In this document: positions 36,366-44,297 of the stretch, piece after piece
How positions within the stretch are numbered: the stretch's first letter is position 1
Layout: every line of letters starts with the position of its first letter
From: Bradyrhizobium erythrophlei
Lineage (GTDB): Bacteria > Pseudomonadota > Alphaproteobacteria > Rhizobiales > Xanthobacteraceae
Direction of reading: 5' to 3'
DNA: 64,000 nt
NCBI RefSeq assembly: GCF_900129425.1
Contig: NZ_LT670817.1
Span: forward strand, 7,130,001-7,194,000
Program-made: the position numbers and the translations under genes
The notes under the pieces: generated by a model
What the model saw: only the letters and a program-made list of their open reading frames with translations
What the model was told of the DNA's origin: nothing
The model's database searches: none

Positions 36366-37280
36366 TTGGCCGAGGACCCCTACACAACGCTGGGCGCGAA
36401 AAAGGACGCGACCCAGGACGATATTCAAAAAGCCTATCGCCGGCTGGCGAAAAAGCTGCACCCGGATCTCAATCCCGGCAACAAGATTGCCGAAGACAAG
36501 TTCAAGGAGGTTTCGGCTGCCTACGATCTCTTGGGCGATCCGGACAAGCGCGCGCGGTTTGACCGCGGCGAAATCGACGCCTCAGGCACGGAGCGGCCGC
36601 GCCAGCAATACTACAGGGATTTCGCCGATCAGAACGGTTGGTCCGCCTACACCAACAACTCGGGCTTTTCCGATTTCGGCGATTTCGCCGGCAGCGAAGA
36701 TATTCTCTCGGAGATTTTCGGCCGTGCCGGCAGCGCAGGCCGGCGCGGGCGGGGCCAGGACGTCCGCTATCATCTCGAGCTTTCTTTCCTTGATGCCGTC
36801 AATGGCGGCAAGCAGTCTATTGTCCTTCCTGACGGCACCACGCTGGATGTCAACATCCCGCCGGGAACGCGGGACGGCCAGATCTTGCGACTGAGAGGCA
36901 AAGGTCGCCCGGCGCCGGGCGAGGGTCCGGCAGGCGACACGCTGATCGAGATCAGCGTGCTGCCGCATCCCTACTTCACCCGCAAAGGCGACGACATCTA
37001 TCTGGACCTGCCGATATCGCTGAAGGAGGCGGTGCTGGGCGCCAAGGTTCGGGTCCCCACCCCCGGCGGAGCGGTCGCGGTGGCGGTGCCAAAATGGTCA
37101 AATACCGGTCGCGTTCTGAGGCTGAAAGGACGTGGCGTGCCGCGGGCCGACGGCAGCAAGGGCGATGAATATGTCAAGCTGATGCTGATGCTTCCGGAAA
37201 AGCCGGATCCCAAACTCGAAGCATTCGTCGCGGGGTGGCAGCCGGTGGAATACAGTCCGCGGCAATCGATGGGAGTGTGA
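36366..37280 (+). CDS. cbpA: DnaJ-class co-chaperone, CbpA type
   Basis: A 304-residue J protein. J domain at 1-70 with KLHPDLNPG carrying the HPD motif; a Gly/Phe-containing linker; then two beta-sandwich C-terminal domains (LPDGTTLDVNIPPGTRDGQ; LKEAVLGAKVRVPTPGG). It has no CxxCxGxG zinc fingers, so it is the CbpA/class II type. The start is a TTG at 36366 preceded by AGGAG 7 bases upstream, giving MAEDPYTTLG. It stimulates DnaK ATPase. The next gene, cbpM, encodes its specific modulator. Confidence 0.93.
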   Translation: MAEDPYTTLGAKKDATQDDIQKAYRRLAKKLHPDLNPGNKIAEDKFKEVSAAYDLLGDPDKRARFDRGEIDASGTERPRQQYYRDFADQNGWSAYTNNSGFSDFGDFAGSEDILSEIFGRAGSAGRRGRGQDVRYHLELSFLDAVNGGKQSIVLPDGTTLDVNIPPGTRDGQILRLRGKGRPAPGEGPAGDTLIEISVLPHPYFTRKGDDIYLDLPISLKEAVLGAKVRVPTPGGAVAVAVPKWSNTGRVLRLKGRGVPRADGSKGDEYVKLMLMLPEKPDPKLEAFVAGWQPVEYSPRQSMGV

Positions 37281-37282
37281 TG

Positions 37283-37570
37283 ATGGAAACCCAGGAATTC
37301 ATCGGTCGATCGCACCTCGATACCCGGACATTGAATGCCTGGGTCGAAGCGGAGTGGCTGGTACCGGTAGCCAGCAAAAGAACATTTCAATTTTCAGAAG
37401 CCGATCTGGCGCGGGCGCGGCTGATCGGAGATCTTAAGGCCGATTTCGGCGTCAACGACGAGGGCATTGCGATCATTTTGCATCTGCTCGATCAATTATA
37501 CGGGCTGCGCTGCCTGGTCAGGGATATTCAGGCGATGGAAGCATCCGATCGCAGCAAGGATGTCGGCTGA
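37283..37570 (+). CDS. cbpM: Chaperone modulator CbpM
   Basis: A 95-residue MerR-like helical protein with FIGRSHLDTRTLNAWVEAEWLV near the N-terminus, then FQFSEADLARARLIGDLKADFGV and a helix to the end. CbpM binds the CbpA J domain and blocks its action on DnaK. Two overlapping ATGs (37280, 37283) follow GGGAG; the second has the better spacing. The last 43 bases overlap the 3' end of the convergent luciferase-like gene. Confidence 0.85.
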   Translation: METQEFIGRSHLDTRTLNAWVEAEWLVPVASKRTFQFSEADLARARLIGDLKADFGVNDEGIAIILHLLDQLYGLRCLVRDIQAMEASDRSKDVG

Positions 37571-38571
37571 CGGGCGTCGATGTGGCGGCGTATTTCGGCC
37601 GCGATTTCGAAAGAGCGGAGTCTCGCCGTGTGGTCGTAGATTTGCGCCGTCAACATCAATTCGTTTGCACCGGTCTCGGCGATGAATGCTTCAAGCCCGC
37701 TCTCGACGGCGTCCGGAGCACCGACCACGGAATAGGCCAGCGCCTCCTCGACTCCTATCCGCTCCGGCGGCGACCAGTGTTCATCCATGTTGTCGAGCGG
37801 CGGCGGCAAGGGTCCGGGCGTGCCGCGTCGCAGGCTGACGAATTGCTGTTGCAGCGATGTGACGAGACGCCGCGCCTCGGCATCGGTATCGGCGGCGAAG
37901 ACATTGACGCCAACCATCGCGTAAGGCTCGGAAAGCTGTTCCGACGGCTGAAAGCGGGCGCGATATACATCGAGCGCCCGCATCAGCTCCGAAGGGGCAA
38001 AATGCGACGCGAACGCAAACGGCAAACCGAGCATCGCAGCGAGTTGTGCACTGAACGTGCTCGATCCGAGCAGCCAGATCGGGACCCGCAATCCCGCACC
38101 TGGCACAGCCCGCACCATCTGGTCGGGTTGCAGCGGTCCCAGCAGGGCCTGCAATTCGATGACATCATGGGGAAAATTCTCAGCGGTGGTGGCCAGATCC
38201 CGGCGCAACGCGCGCGCGGTACGCTGATCGGTGCCGGGTGCGCGGCCGAGCCCGAGATCGATGCGGCCCCGGTAAAGCGATTCCAGCGTACCGAATTGCT
38301 CTGCGATGACCAGCGGCGCATGGTTTGGCAACATCACGCCGCCCGATCCAACACGAATGGTCCTGGTGCCGCCGGCGATATAGCCGATCACCACCGCGGT
38401 CGCAGCGCTGGCGATGCCGGGCATATTGTGATGCTCGGCAAGCCAGAACCGCTTGTAATTCCAGCGTTCGGCGTGTTGCGCCAGATCGAGCGAATTGCGG
38501 AAGGCCTGGGCCGCATCGCTGCCCTGATTAATCGGCGACAGGTCCAGAACCGAGAAGGGAATCACCAGCAT
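37528..38571 (-). CDS. LLM-class flavin-dependent oxidoreductase
   Basis: A 347-residue luciferase-like TIM barrel. Landmarks: N-terminal VIPFSVLDLSP, FWLAEHHNMPGIASAATAVV, IRVGSGGVMLPNHAPLVIAEQFG, RIDLGLGRAPGTD and GLPFAFASHFAP. These define the group-1 bacterial luciferase-like monooxygenases that use FMNH2 supplied by another reductase. Substrate unknown. It lies downstream of the release-factor-like gene on the same strand, with a 129-base gap, so it may be read through from there. Confidence 0.9.
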   Translation of the reverse strand: MLVIPFSVLDLSPINQGSDAAQAFRNSLDLAQHAERWNYKRFWLAEHHNMPGIASAATAVVIGYIAGGTRTIRVGSGGVMLPNHAPLVIAEQFGTLESLYRGRIDLGLGRAPGTDQRTARALRRDLATTAENFPHDVIELQALLGPLQPDQMVRAVPGAGLRVPIWLLGSSTFSAQLAAMLGLPFAFASHFAPSELMRALDVYRARFQPSEQLSEPYAMVGVNVFAADTDAEARRLVTSLQQQFVSLRRGTPGPLPPPLDNMDEHWSPPERIGVEEALAYSVVGAPDAVESGLEAFIAETGANELMLTAQIYDHTARLRSFEIAAEIRRHIDARQPTSLLRSDASIA

Positions 38572-38700
38572 CTCCAGTTTTCAGATAATCTCGCGGCCAA
38601 GAGATCGCGGGCACACGCCAGATGCGATCAAGCTTCGTCCTTCCCGTTATTTAGGTATCTTCCGCAGCCGGCGTAGTCCCGCGCCGAAGAATTGCTGTTG

Positions 38701-39897
38701 TCACGACTGGATCAAGCCAAAGTCGTAGCGGAGGATAGCGGTCAGCGGCGCCCGGTCCGGCAATTCCTCCCTCCGCGCACCCAGCACCCTCGCCCCGGTA
38801 GACAGTGCGCGCCGCGCAACTTCGTCGACAACACTGTAGGTCTCGGCATCGTCGGAAGCTGAATATATCACACTGCCATCGACGTCGCTGACGATACCGG
38901 GAACAACCGCGTCGAGATCGACGAGAAGTTGCTCGACGGCGCCTGCGGTTGCGGCATGCGCGGCATAGGAGACATCCGTCGTCGCACGTCGCGGCTTCAG
39001 CTGGTCGTAGAGCGCGATCGCCGCCTTTACCTCGCGCGAATAGAGACGGTCGAGAATCGGGATCGCGGCGTCTTCCAGCTCCGCATCCGTTTTCTGATCC
39101 GGATTTCCTTCGATTATCTCGTCGGCCAGCCCGGGATAGCTATTGAGCGAACGGTACATCGAGGCGAGCGGCTCCTCCGCCGCAACAACCAGCGGGGTGT
39201 TCAGCCCGGCGAATACGTTGTGTATGGCCTGCTCGACCTTCCTCACATATTTATGCAGCAGCACCTTCTCGCCTTCCAGGTTTTGCAGCCGGCCACGCGG
39301 AGCCCGTACGTGAAAGGACGGACGCCGTGTCGCTTGCTCGGCGTTCCCAGGCAGGTCTGGAATCTGCAGCCGCACCGGCGGAAAATTGGCGAAGGCGTGG
39401 ATCAGCCGGACGCTTTCTTCCGCCAATGCCAGCACGAAGATATCGTGCGGCGACGTCATGGCGCGTATCAGTGGCGTCAGATGCAGCCGATCCGCCACCT
39501 CGGCCAGCGGTTTTGGCGAGTTGGGAAGGCGAAACATTCGCATCAGCCCGGGGGTCGAGAGCACCGCCAGCCCATGCGCCTGATAGTGCCAGAACGTTTC
39601 GAACGGGTCCGGCTTGGCGCGCTGGAGCTTTCTGATTTTGTCTTCATCCTGAACGTCGCGCTCAAGGCCGGCAAGATGATCGAAGCGCTCCTCGAAATCG
39701 ACGATCTTGCGCTTGTCGACGCCAGTCTCCCTCAACTGCGCCAGTGCCTCCCTGGCGAGATCTCTGAACGCGATGCGATTGGCCCGGATGTTTTCGACCA
39801 GGGGAGAGACGGGTAAGTACACCGAAATGCAGACCTCGCCCTTGATCTGTGCAAGCGCCTTAAACTCCTCCAGGGTCGGAATATCGATGTGAAGCAT
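38701..39897 (-). CDS. Release-factor-fold protein (baeRF family-like)
   Basis: A 398-residue soluble protein with an arrangement like bacterial archaeo-eukaryotic release factor family members: an N-terminal domain with CISVYLPVSP and RIAFRDLAREALAQL, a middle HGLAVLSTPGLMRMFRLP strand region, and a C-terminal RNase H-like/eL30e-like portion with NTPLVVAAEEPLASMYRS, AVEQLLVDLDAVVPG and APLTAILRYDF. Such proteins are predicted to act on ribosomes or stalled nascent chains. The ATG at 39897 after GAGGGG is preferred to in-frame starts up to 39975. It lies behind a perfect anaerobox. Family call is from pattern memory and moderate. Confidence 0.6.
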   Translation of the reverse strand: MLHIDIPTLEEFKALAQIKGEVCISVYLPVSPLVENIRANRIAFRDLAREALAQLRETGVDKRKIVDFEERFDHLAGLERDVQDEDKIRKLQRAKPDPFETFWHYQAHGLAVLSTPGLMRMFRLPNSPKPLAEVADRLHLTPLIRAMTSPHDIFVLALAEESVRLIHAFANFPPVRLQIPDLPGNAEQATRRPSFHVRAPRGRLQNLEGEKVLLHKYVRKVEQAIHNVFAGLNTPLVVAAEEPLASMYRSLNSYPGLADEIIEGNPDQKTDAELEDAAIPILDRLYSREVKAAIALYDQLKPRRATTDVSYAAHAATAGAVEQLLVDLDAVVPGIVSDVDGSVIYSASDDAETYSVVDEVARRALSTGARVLGARREELPDRAPLTAILRYDFGLIQS

Positions 39898-39961
39898 CGG
39901 CCCCTCGTTCAGCACCGCCGGCCTAATCGAAAAACATTGACTGAGGCGCCGCCCGGCGGCC

Positions 39962-39975
39962 TTGATGACTATCAA
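39962..39975. promoter_or_regulatory. FNR/FixK-type box, perfect
   Basis: TTGATGACTATCAA is a perfect TTGAT-N4-ATCAA anaerobox centred about 71 bases before the start at 39897, and it begins right after the stop codon of the gene at 39976-40413. The placement argues that the 39897 gene has its own promoter. Confidence 0.75.
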
Positions 39976-40413
39976 TCACATCGGTAACTCCAGCGCCCAG
40001 GCAAAGACGCAAGCGGCGGCAAATCCGATCAGGACATGACCCCATTCCAGCAGCCCCCAATCCCGCATCAATTTGCGCAGGGGTGAGACGGCTGTTCCCG
40101 GCGGAATCACGAACAGCCAGACGTTCACCGGCATCATCACAAAATAGGCGTATGGCCAGCTCGCCAGGATGATGGTGCCGCCGATGAGCCAGCGTACGTC
40201 GCCATTGGTCTTGAACTGAATGTAGGCGAGAATGGCCGATACCACGGCAAAAACCGACAACACCAGCGTGCCGCGCCGGTTGCTCCATTTCCATTCTTGA
40301 AGCATCGCCGCGCCGCTGAGTGCCAACCGGGCCGGCTGCTCGACCAGACCGATATAGGTAGTCGCGCCAAGGAAGCTGGCGGCGGCAGCGAATGCGTACA
40401 AGCCGGGCCGCAT
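39976..40413 (-). CDS. DUF1772-like four-helix membrane protein
   Basis: A 145-residue membrane protein with four hydrophobic helices: LYAFAAAASFLGATTYIGLV, LVLSVFAVVSAILAYIQF, WLIGGTIILASWPYAYFVMM and VLIGFAAACVFAWALEL. The segment YFVMMPVNVWL with its conserved P-x-N is the DUF1772/anthrone-oxygenase-like signature. AGGGAG stands 8 bases before the ATG. It lies 38 bases downstream of the UspA gene, so both are probably transcribed together from the box at 41353. Confidence 0.7.
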   Translation of the reverse strand: MRPGLYAFAAAASFLGATTYIGLVEQPARLALSGAAMLQEWKWSNRRGTLVLSVFAVVSAILAYIQFKTNGDVRWLIGGTIILASWPYAYFVMMPVNVWLFVIPPGTAVSPLRKLMRDWGLLEWGHVLIGFAAACVFAWALELPM

Positions 40414-40451
40414 GGTGCTGGCTCCCTGGCGCGAGACGGCGGGTTGCCCAA

Positions 40452-41285
40452 TCAGTGCGACATGAATATCGGAACAGTCATCGACTGGAGCATACCGCGG
40501 GTCACTCCGCCCAGAATCATCTCGCGCAGCTTGGCGTGGCCGTAGCCGCCCATCACGATCAACGTTCCGGAAACGTCGGCGACGTAAGACAGGATGGCGT
40601 TGGTAACGACGATGTCGGCCGCCGGAACTGTCACGATCTGAACCTTGACGTCGTGGCGGGCGAGATGCTTCGCCATTTCGGCGCCGCGAATCTCGTTCGG
40701 GGAGGTGTTGGTCTTTTCGTTCAGCACGATCAGCAGGTCGACCGTCGTCGCCTTGACCAATAGCGGCAGCCCGTCGTTGACGGCGCGTGTCGCCGCTCGG
40801 CTGCCGTCCCAACAACACACGACATGGTCGAGCTTCAGTCCATCCTTCTGGATGTACGGCACCACGATCAGCGGACGTCCGGACTCGAACAGCGAAGCTT
40901 CGATCAGGTCATCATTGTCCACACCGTTCGGCTCGGACTGCATAAACACGCCGAGATCGAAACGCCGGGCGAGTGTCGACAGGACTGCCGGTGCGGTCGC
41001 CCCTACCGGCTTGAGCAGGCGGTGCTCCGCGGAAATCAGGCTGCGCCTGGCGGCGGCTTCGAAACGTTCTATCGCGGCCAGAGCGGCCTTCTCACTCTCG
41101 GCGATCATCTGGGTCACGATATCGGGTGGAATTTCCAGCATCACGTAGCCCGGAAAATCTGGCGCATAGGCAAAAGCAACTGCGGCGAGATGCGCATCGA
41201 AGATCTCGGCGATCGTGACGGCAAAGTCGCGAGCCGGATCGCGCGCTGCCTGGTGCTCCAGATGGACGATAATGTCCTTGATCAT
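40452..41285 (-). CDS. Universal stress protein, tandem UspA domains
   Basis: A 277-residue protein: N-terminal degenerate UspA domain from MIKDIIVHLE and a C-terminal domain with the nucleotide motif GGYGHAKLREMILGGVTRG. It is more distant from the other two UspA proteins of the window than they are from one another. The ATG at 41285 follows GGGAGT. Its ATP-binding motif is complete. It forms an apparent operon with the DUF1772-like gene under the box at 41353. Confidence 0.9.
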   Translation of the reverse strand: MIKDIIVHLEHQAARDPARDFAVTIAEIFDAHLAAVAFAYAPDFPGYVMLEIPPDIVTQMIAESEKAALAAIERFEAAARRSLISAEHRLLKPVGATAPAVLSTLARRFDLGVFMQSEPNGVDNDDLIEASLFESGRPLIVVPYIQKDGLKLDHVVCCWDGSRAATRAVNDGLPLLVKATTVDLLIVLNEKTNTSPNEIRGAEMAKHLARHDVKVQIVTVPAADIVVTNAILSYVADVSGTLIVMGGYGHAKLREMILGGVTRGMLQSMTVPIFMSH

Positions 41286-41352
41286 CGAATTACTCCCGTG
41301 GGACGTGAGGCCCTCAGAGAAAGCATTATCGGGGTCGGTGCTCTCGTAGGCA

Positions 41353-41366
41353 TTGATGCCGGTCAA
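41353..41366. promoter_or_regulatory. FNR/FixK-type box
   Basis: TTGATGCCGGTCAA, exact TTGA-N6-TCAA, centred about 74 bases before the UspA start at 41285. The remaining part of 41286-41602 holds nothing I can support. Confidence 0.7.
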
Positions 41367-41602
41367 CCCAGCGACCACCGATTGGTCGATGTGGCGGCGG
41401 CCGGCTCTTCGCGCTACACGTCCCCGGAACGAAATTGGGCCGCCGGGGTTTTATTTTGGGGTTGCGCCCTTACGTGCTTTCCATCCCCTGCGCGGCTGCT
41501 GCCGGGAAAGCGTGGCATTTTGCCTACTCGGTCCCTGGGCGTTATGTGCTGTGTACTTCCTCGTAACTGGTCACCGGATATTCAATTCGATCTAGGGAGC
41601 CC

Positions 41603-41815
41603 ATGCCACGCTACTATTTTCATTACCGGGACGGATCATCGATATTCGAGGATGTCGTCGGCGAGGTGTTTGCGGACGCTTCCTTGGCAATACAGCATGC
41701 CACGAAGATCGCTCGCGAATTGGTGCGAGGCGGCGAACCGACCAATGCCGCGATCGTCGTCGTCGAAGGCGGCCAGCATCTTTTCGAAGTTCCGCTAGGC
41801 GAACAGGGCGACTAG
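41603..41815 (+). CDS. DUF6894 family small protein
   Basis: A 70-residue protein opening MPRYYFHYRDGS, then EVFADASLAIQHATKIAREL and a strand pair AAIVVVEGG/HLFEVPL. The RYYFH..DG start, the acidic G..F.D...A..HA..IAREL helix and the final I.V.D..G..L..V.. strands define the DUF6894 group, which is abundant in Bradyrhizobium and of unknown role. AGGGAGC lies just before the ATG. A second copy of the domain is fused at the end of the broken gene at 45178-45915. Confidence 0.82.
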   Translation: MPRYYFHYRDGSSIFEDVVGEVFADASLAIQHATKIARELVRGGEPTNAAIVVVEGGQHLFEVPLGEQGD

Positions 41816-41891
41816 GACAGCCGCTTGATCCGCACCACCGGCATCGTCCGACGCGGCATTTCGTCGCCGGTGCGGTGACCGGACCCGCTGC

Positions 41892-42179
41892 TCAGTAGCA
41901 ATCCTCGACACGGTGAACGTGCCAACGCCATCCGTCCCAGAAGCGTTCGCGTCGGATGTAACATCGCGGCCCGAAATAGACGGGCTCGTAGGCATAAGCG
42001 TCATAGTAGGGCCCGGGGGCCGCGAGTGCTGCGCCAAGAATGGCCCCTGCCGCCAGGCCGCCGACGATTGGAGCGACGGGAAAGCCATGATGCCATCGGG
42101 CGTCCGCTGTCGTCGGGCTCGCAACCGCACCGATCGAAACTGTCGCGCCAAGCGCGAGTGTGGCCAAGGTTTTTTTCAT
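41892..42179 (-). CDS. Small exported protein, Gly/Tyr-rich
   Basis: A 95-residue protein with a signal peptide (MKKTLATLALGATVSIGAV, cleavage near TADA). The mature part has a glycine/alanine hydrophobic stretch (PIVGGLAAGAILGAALAA) and ends in YEPVYFGPRCYIRRERFWDG with two cysteines, a pattern common in small periplasmic/surface proteins of this group. GGAG is 9 bases before the ATG. Function unknown. Confidence 0.75.
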   Translation of the reverse strand: MKKTLATLALGATVSIGAVASPTTADARWHHGFPVAPIVGGLAAGAILGAALAAPGPYYDAYAYEPVYFGPRCYIRRERFWDGWRWHVHRVEDCY

Positions 42180-42292
42180 CACACAATCTCCACTTCTTCG
42201 CATCGAAAAAATTCGCACGTCCGGTATCTGACAAGTTTCGGACGTTCCACCCCACAGGCTTACGAATGTAAGAGCCCGGCACGCAGCAGGCA

Positions 42293-42306
42293 TTGGCGTT
42301 CGTCAA
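42293..42306. promoter_or_regulatory. FNR/FixK-type box, one mismatch
   Basis: TTGGCGTTCGTCAA: perfect right half, one mismatch in the left. Centred about 120 bases before the exported protein start at 42179 (minus strand). Confidence 0.45.
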
Positions 42307-42357
42307 CGATTGGATTGTCGTTATCGAATGCGGTCGTCGATAAAAGCCATCCGGGAA

Positions 42358-42371
42358 TTGATTGCTATCAT
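42358..42371. promoter_or_regulatory. FNR/FixK-type box, one mismatch
   Basis: TTGATTGCTATCAT: TTGAT with ATCAT, centred about 90 bases before the start at 42455. Together with the box at 42293 it gives each of the divergent genes its own site. Confidence 0.55.
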
Positions 42372-42454
42372 GGCCAGCTGCGCCTTGTTTTGCCTGTTAC
42401 CGGACTGGACCGGCCGTCGATTCCGATCGGTGGCGACTTCAAGAGGAGAGATCC

Positions 42455-42880
42455 ATGGCCGTGACGCTAAACCGCCGGGCATTCGAGCATGCCAAGGAGC
42501 TTATCAACGAAGGACGGATTGTATTGGACGAGCGAGATGCATGGAGCGAACACCGGCCGACTGCCGAGCAGGAAAATGAATTCATTCGCCTCCACGGCTT
42601 TGACGAATACGGCAGGTGGTATTTGGGACTCAATGACGAAAAACCCGAGCAGACCAAGGGACACTACGAATTTCCCTATGGGGATTTCAGCAAGATCCAT
42701 CGCTGTGGCGTGCTCTCGGCAGAAGGCCGCGCCGGCCAATACCAGCACTATGACATCGAAAACGCGGTCGCGCACCTGCATGGCATGCTGGATGCCCGGA
42801 AGGGCGCGCCGGCATCGAAGCGTACACGCGCGGCTTCTCCCGGAAAAACGGCGCGCGGGGCCCGACATTCGGCGCGGTGA
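42455..42880 (+). CDS. Conserved-type hypothetical protein
   Basis: A 141-residue soluble protein. It has an N-terminal helix (RRAFEHAKELINEGRIVLDE), then a compact domain with GFDEYGRWYLGLNDEKPEQT, GHYEFPYGDFSKIHRCGVLS and a helix DIENAVAHLHGMLDA. The C-terminus is a Lys/Arg/Ala-rich tail that might contact nucleic acid. GAGGAGAG stands ahead of the ATG. I recognise the type from bradyrhizobial genomes but know no function. Confidence 0.7.
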   Translation: MAVTLNRRAFEHAKELINEGRIVLDERDAWSEHRPTAEQENEFIRLHGFDEYGRWYLGLNDEKPEQTKGHYEFPYGDFSKIHRCGVLSAEGRAGQYQHYDIENAVAHLHGMLDARKGAPASKRTRAASPGKTARGARHSAR

Positions 42881-42893
42881 CACGATCGTCGTT

Positions 42894-43094
42894 TCAGCGG
42901 TTCACCAACCAAAACACCAGGCTGAACAGCACACTCAGCAGAAGACACGTCATCAGCGGAAAATAAAATGTTACATTTTCGCGCTGGATCACGATGTCGC
43001 CGGGCAGCCGGCCCAACCCGATCTGGCTCAGATAGGGCCAAAGCAGGCCGGCCGCTAGAAGGACAAGGCCGAGCACGACCAGAAAGCGCGCCAT
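42894..43094 (-). CDS. DUF2905 family small membrane protein
   Basis: A 66-residue protein with two helices around the family signature GLGRLPGDIVIQRENVTFYFP. DUF2905 proteins are short inner-membrane proteins of unknown role. The ATG at 43094 is preferred over a TTG at 43103. It is 27 bases downstream of the Bax-inhibitor gene, on the same strand, so probably co-transcribed. Confidence 0.85.
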   Translation of the reverse strand: MARFLVVLGLVLLAAGLLWPYLSQIGLGRLPGDIVIQRENVTFYFPLMTCLLLSVLFSLVFWLVNR

Positions 43095-43121
43095 CGCGGT
43101 CAACCTCTCGGATCGCTTGCG

Positions 43122-43856
43122 TCAATTATCCCGGCGCTGGCCGAACAATTGCAGCAGCATCATGAAAAGATTGATGAAGTCGAGATAAAGCGCCAGCGCA
43201 CCCATCACCGCCTTCTTGTCTGCGATTTCAGCGCTGTCCGACTCGAGATACATCTCCTTGATACGCTGGGTGTCGTAGGCGGTAAGGCCGACAAATACCA
43301 GGACGCCGATGACGGAGATTGCGAACTGAAGCGCGCTCGAGCCGACAAAGATGTTAACCAGGGACGCGATCATGATACCGATCAGTCCCATCATAAGGAA
43401 CGAGCCGAAACCCGAAAGATCGGACTTCGTGGTGTATCCGTAGAGGCTCATCGCTCCGTAGGTCGCGGCGGTGATGAAGAACACACGCGCGATCGACGTC
43501 CCGGTGTACACCAGGAAAATACCTCCCAGCGACAGCCCCATCACAGCGGCATAGATCCAGAACAGCATCATCGCCGTTCCGGCGCTCATTCGCTGGATGC
43601 CGAAGCTTAAGGCCAGCACGAAGCCGAGCGGCGCCAGCATGACGATCCAGATCAGCGGCGTTCCAGCGATGGCCTGGTAAAAGCCAGAGGCTGCGGCGGC
43701 GTAGGCGACGATGCCGGTCACCGCAAGGCCGCCGGCCATGTAACTGTAGACGCGCTGCATGTAGGCGCGCAGGCCGGCATCGATCTGGGCGCCGACCCAC
43801 GGCGGCGTGGCCATTCCGTCGGGTGTTCGCCGGGGGTTATAATCGTAATAGCTCAT
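43122..43856 (-). CDS. Bax inhibitor-1/YccA family membrane protein
   Basis: A 244-residue seven-helix protein. Family marks: RAYMQRVYSYMAGGLAVTG near the start, the central AMSLYGYTTKSDLSGFGSFL, and LTAYDTQRIKEMYLE followed by the last helices. Bacterial members act as pH-dependent calcium leak channels or as modulators of FtsH (YccA). A good GGAGCAACTC precedes the ATG at 43856. It is followed by DUF2905 and preceded by a small membrane protein; all three are minus-strand. Confidence 0.92.
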   Translation of the reverse strand: MSYYDYNPRRTPDGMATPPWVGAQIDAGLRAYMQRVYSYMAGGLAVTGIVAYAAAASGFYQAIAGTPLIWIVMLAPLGFVLALSFGIQRMSAGTAMMLFWIYAAVMGLSLGGIFLVYTGTSIARVFFITAATYGAMSLYGYTTKSDLSGFGSFLMMGLIGIMIASLVNIFVGSSALQFAISVIGVLVFVGLTAYDTQRIKEMYLESDSAEIADKKAVMGALALYLDFINLFMMLLQLFGQRRDN

Positions 43857-43962
43857 GAGTTGCTCCTGTGCGGTTGGTTCGGCTTTCCTAGCGCAGAATC
43901 ATCAGTTGCATCGGTCCCATCGCGAGGCGCGCGCAAGCGACAAGTCGGCGGTCTCGCGTCTC

Positions 43963-44211
43963 TCAGGGAGCCCCGTGCCGGGTTTGTCTGTCGACAAGAA
44001 GCAAACCGATCACCAGCACAAGAAGCAGTATCGCAAGCCCGTAAGTACCGGGAAACACCACCCAGAAAATCAGAGCGCCCAGCACGGTCGCGGAAACAAC
44101 GAACCAGAGCAGCATCGCCGCCCCGACGCCAGCCATGACCAACAGGAACGGCAGCAGCAGTAACGTTACAGCCACCACCATAATTCCCAACAATAACTGC
44201 TCGAGGATCAC
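43963..44211 (-). CDS. Small integral membrane protein
   Basis: An 82-residue protein that is almost entirely hydrophobic, with three helices (IMVVAVTLLLLPFLLVMAGV, LLWFVVSATVLGALIFWVVF and LAILLLVLVIGLLLV) and a short basic end. The GTG at 44211 is chosen because GAGG lies 5 bases ahead. The gene is behind a box at 44269-44282. No family is recognised. Confidence 0.6.
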   Translation of the reverse strand: MILEQLLLGIMVVAVTLLLLPFLLVMAGVGAAMLLWFVVSATVLGALIFWVVFPGTYGLAILLLVLVIGLLLVDRQTRHGAP

Positions 44212-44268
44212 TGCAGCCTCCGGATCGCGACCATCAACCGAGAATGAGGCGACCGGCTGATCGCGGCC

Positions 44269-44282
44269 TTGACGGACATCAA
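44269..44282. promoter_or_regulatory. FNR/FixK-type box
   Basis: TTGACGGACATCAA, exact TTGA-N6-TCAA, centred about 64 bases before the GTG at 44211. Confidence 0.7.
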
Positions 44283-44297
44283 ATTCCGACCGATCGG

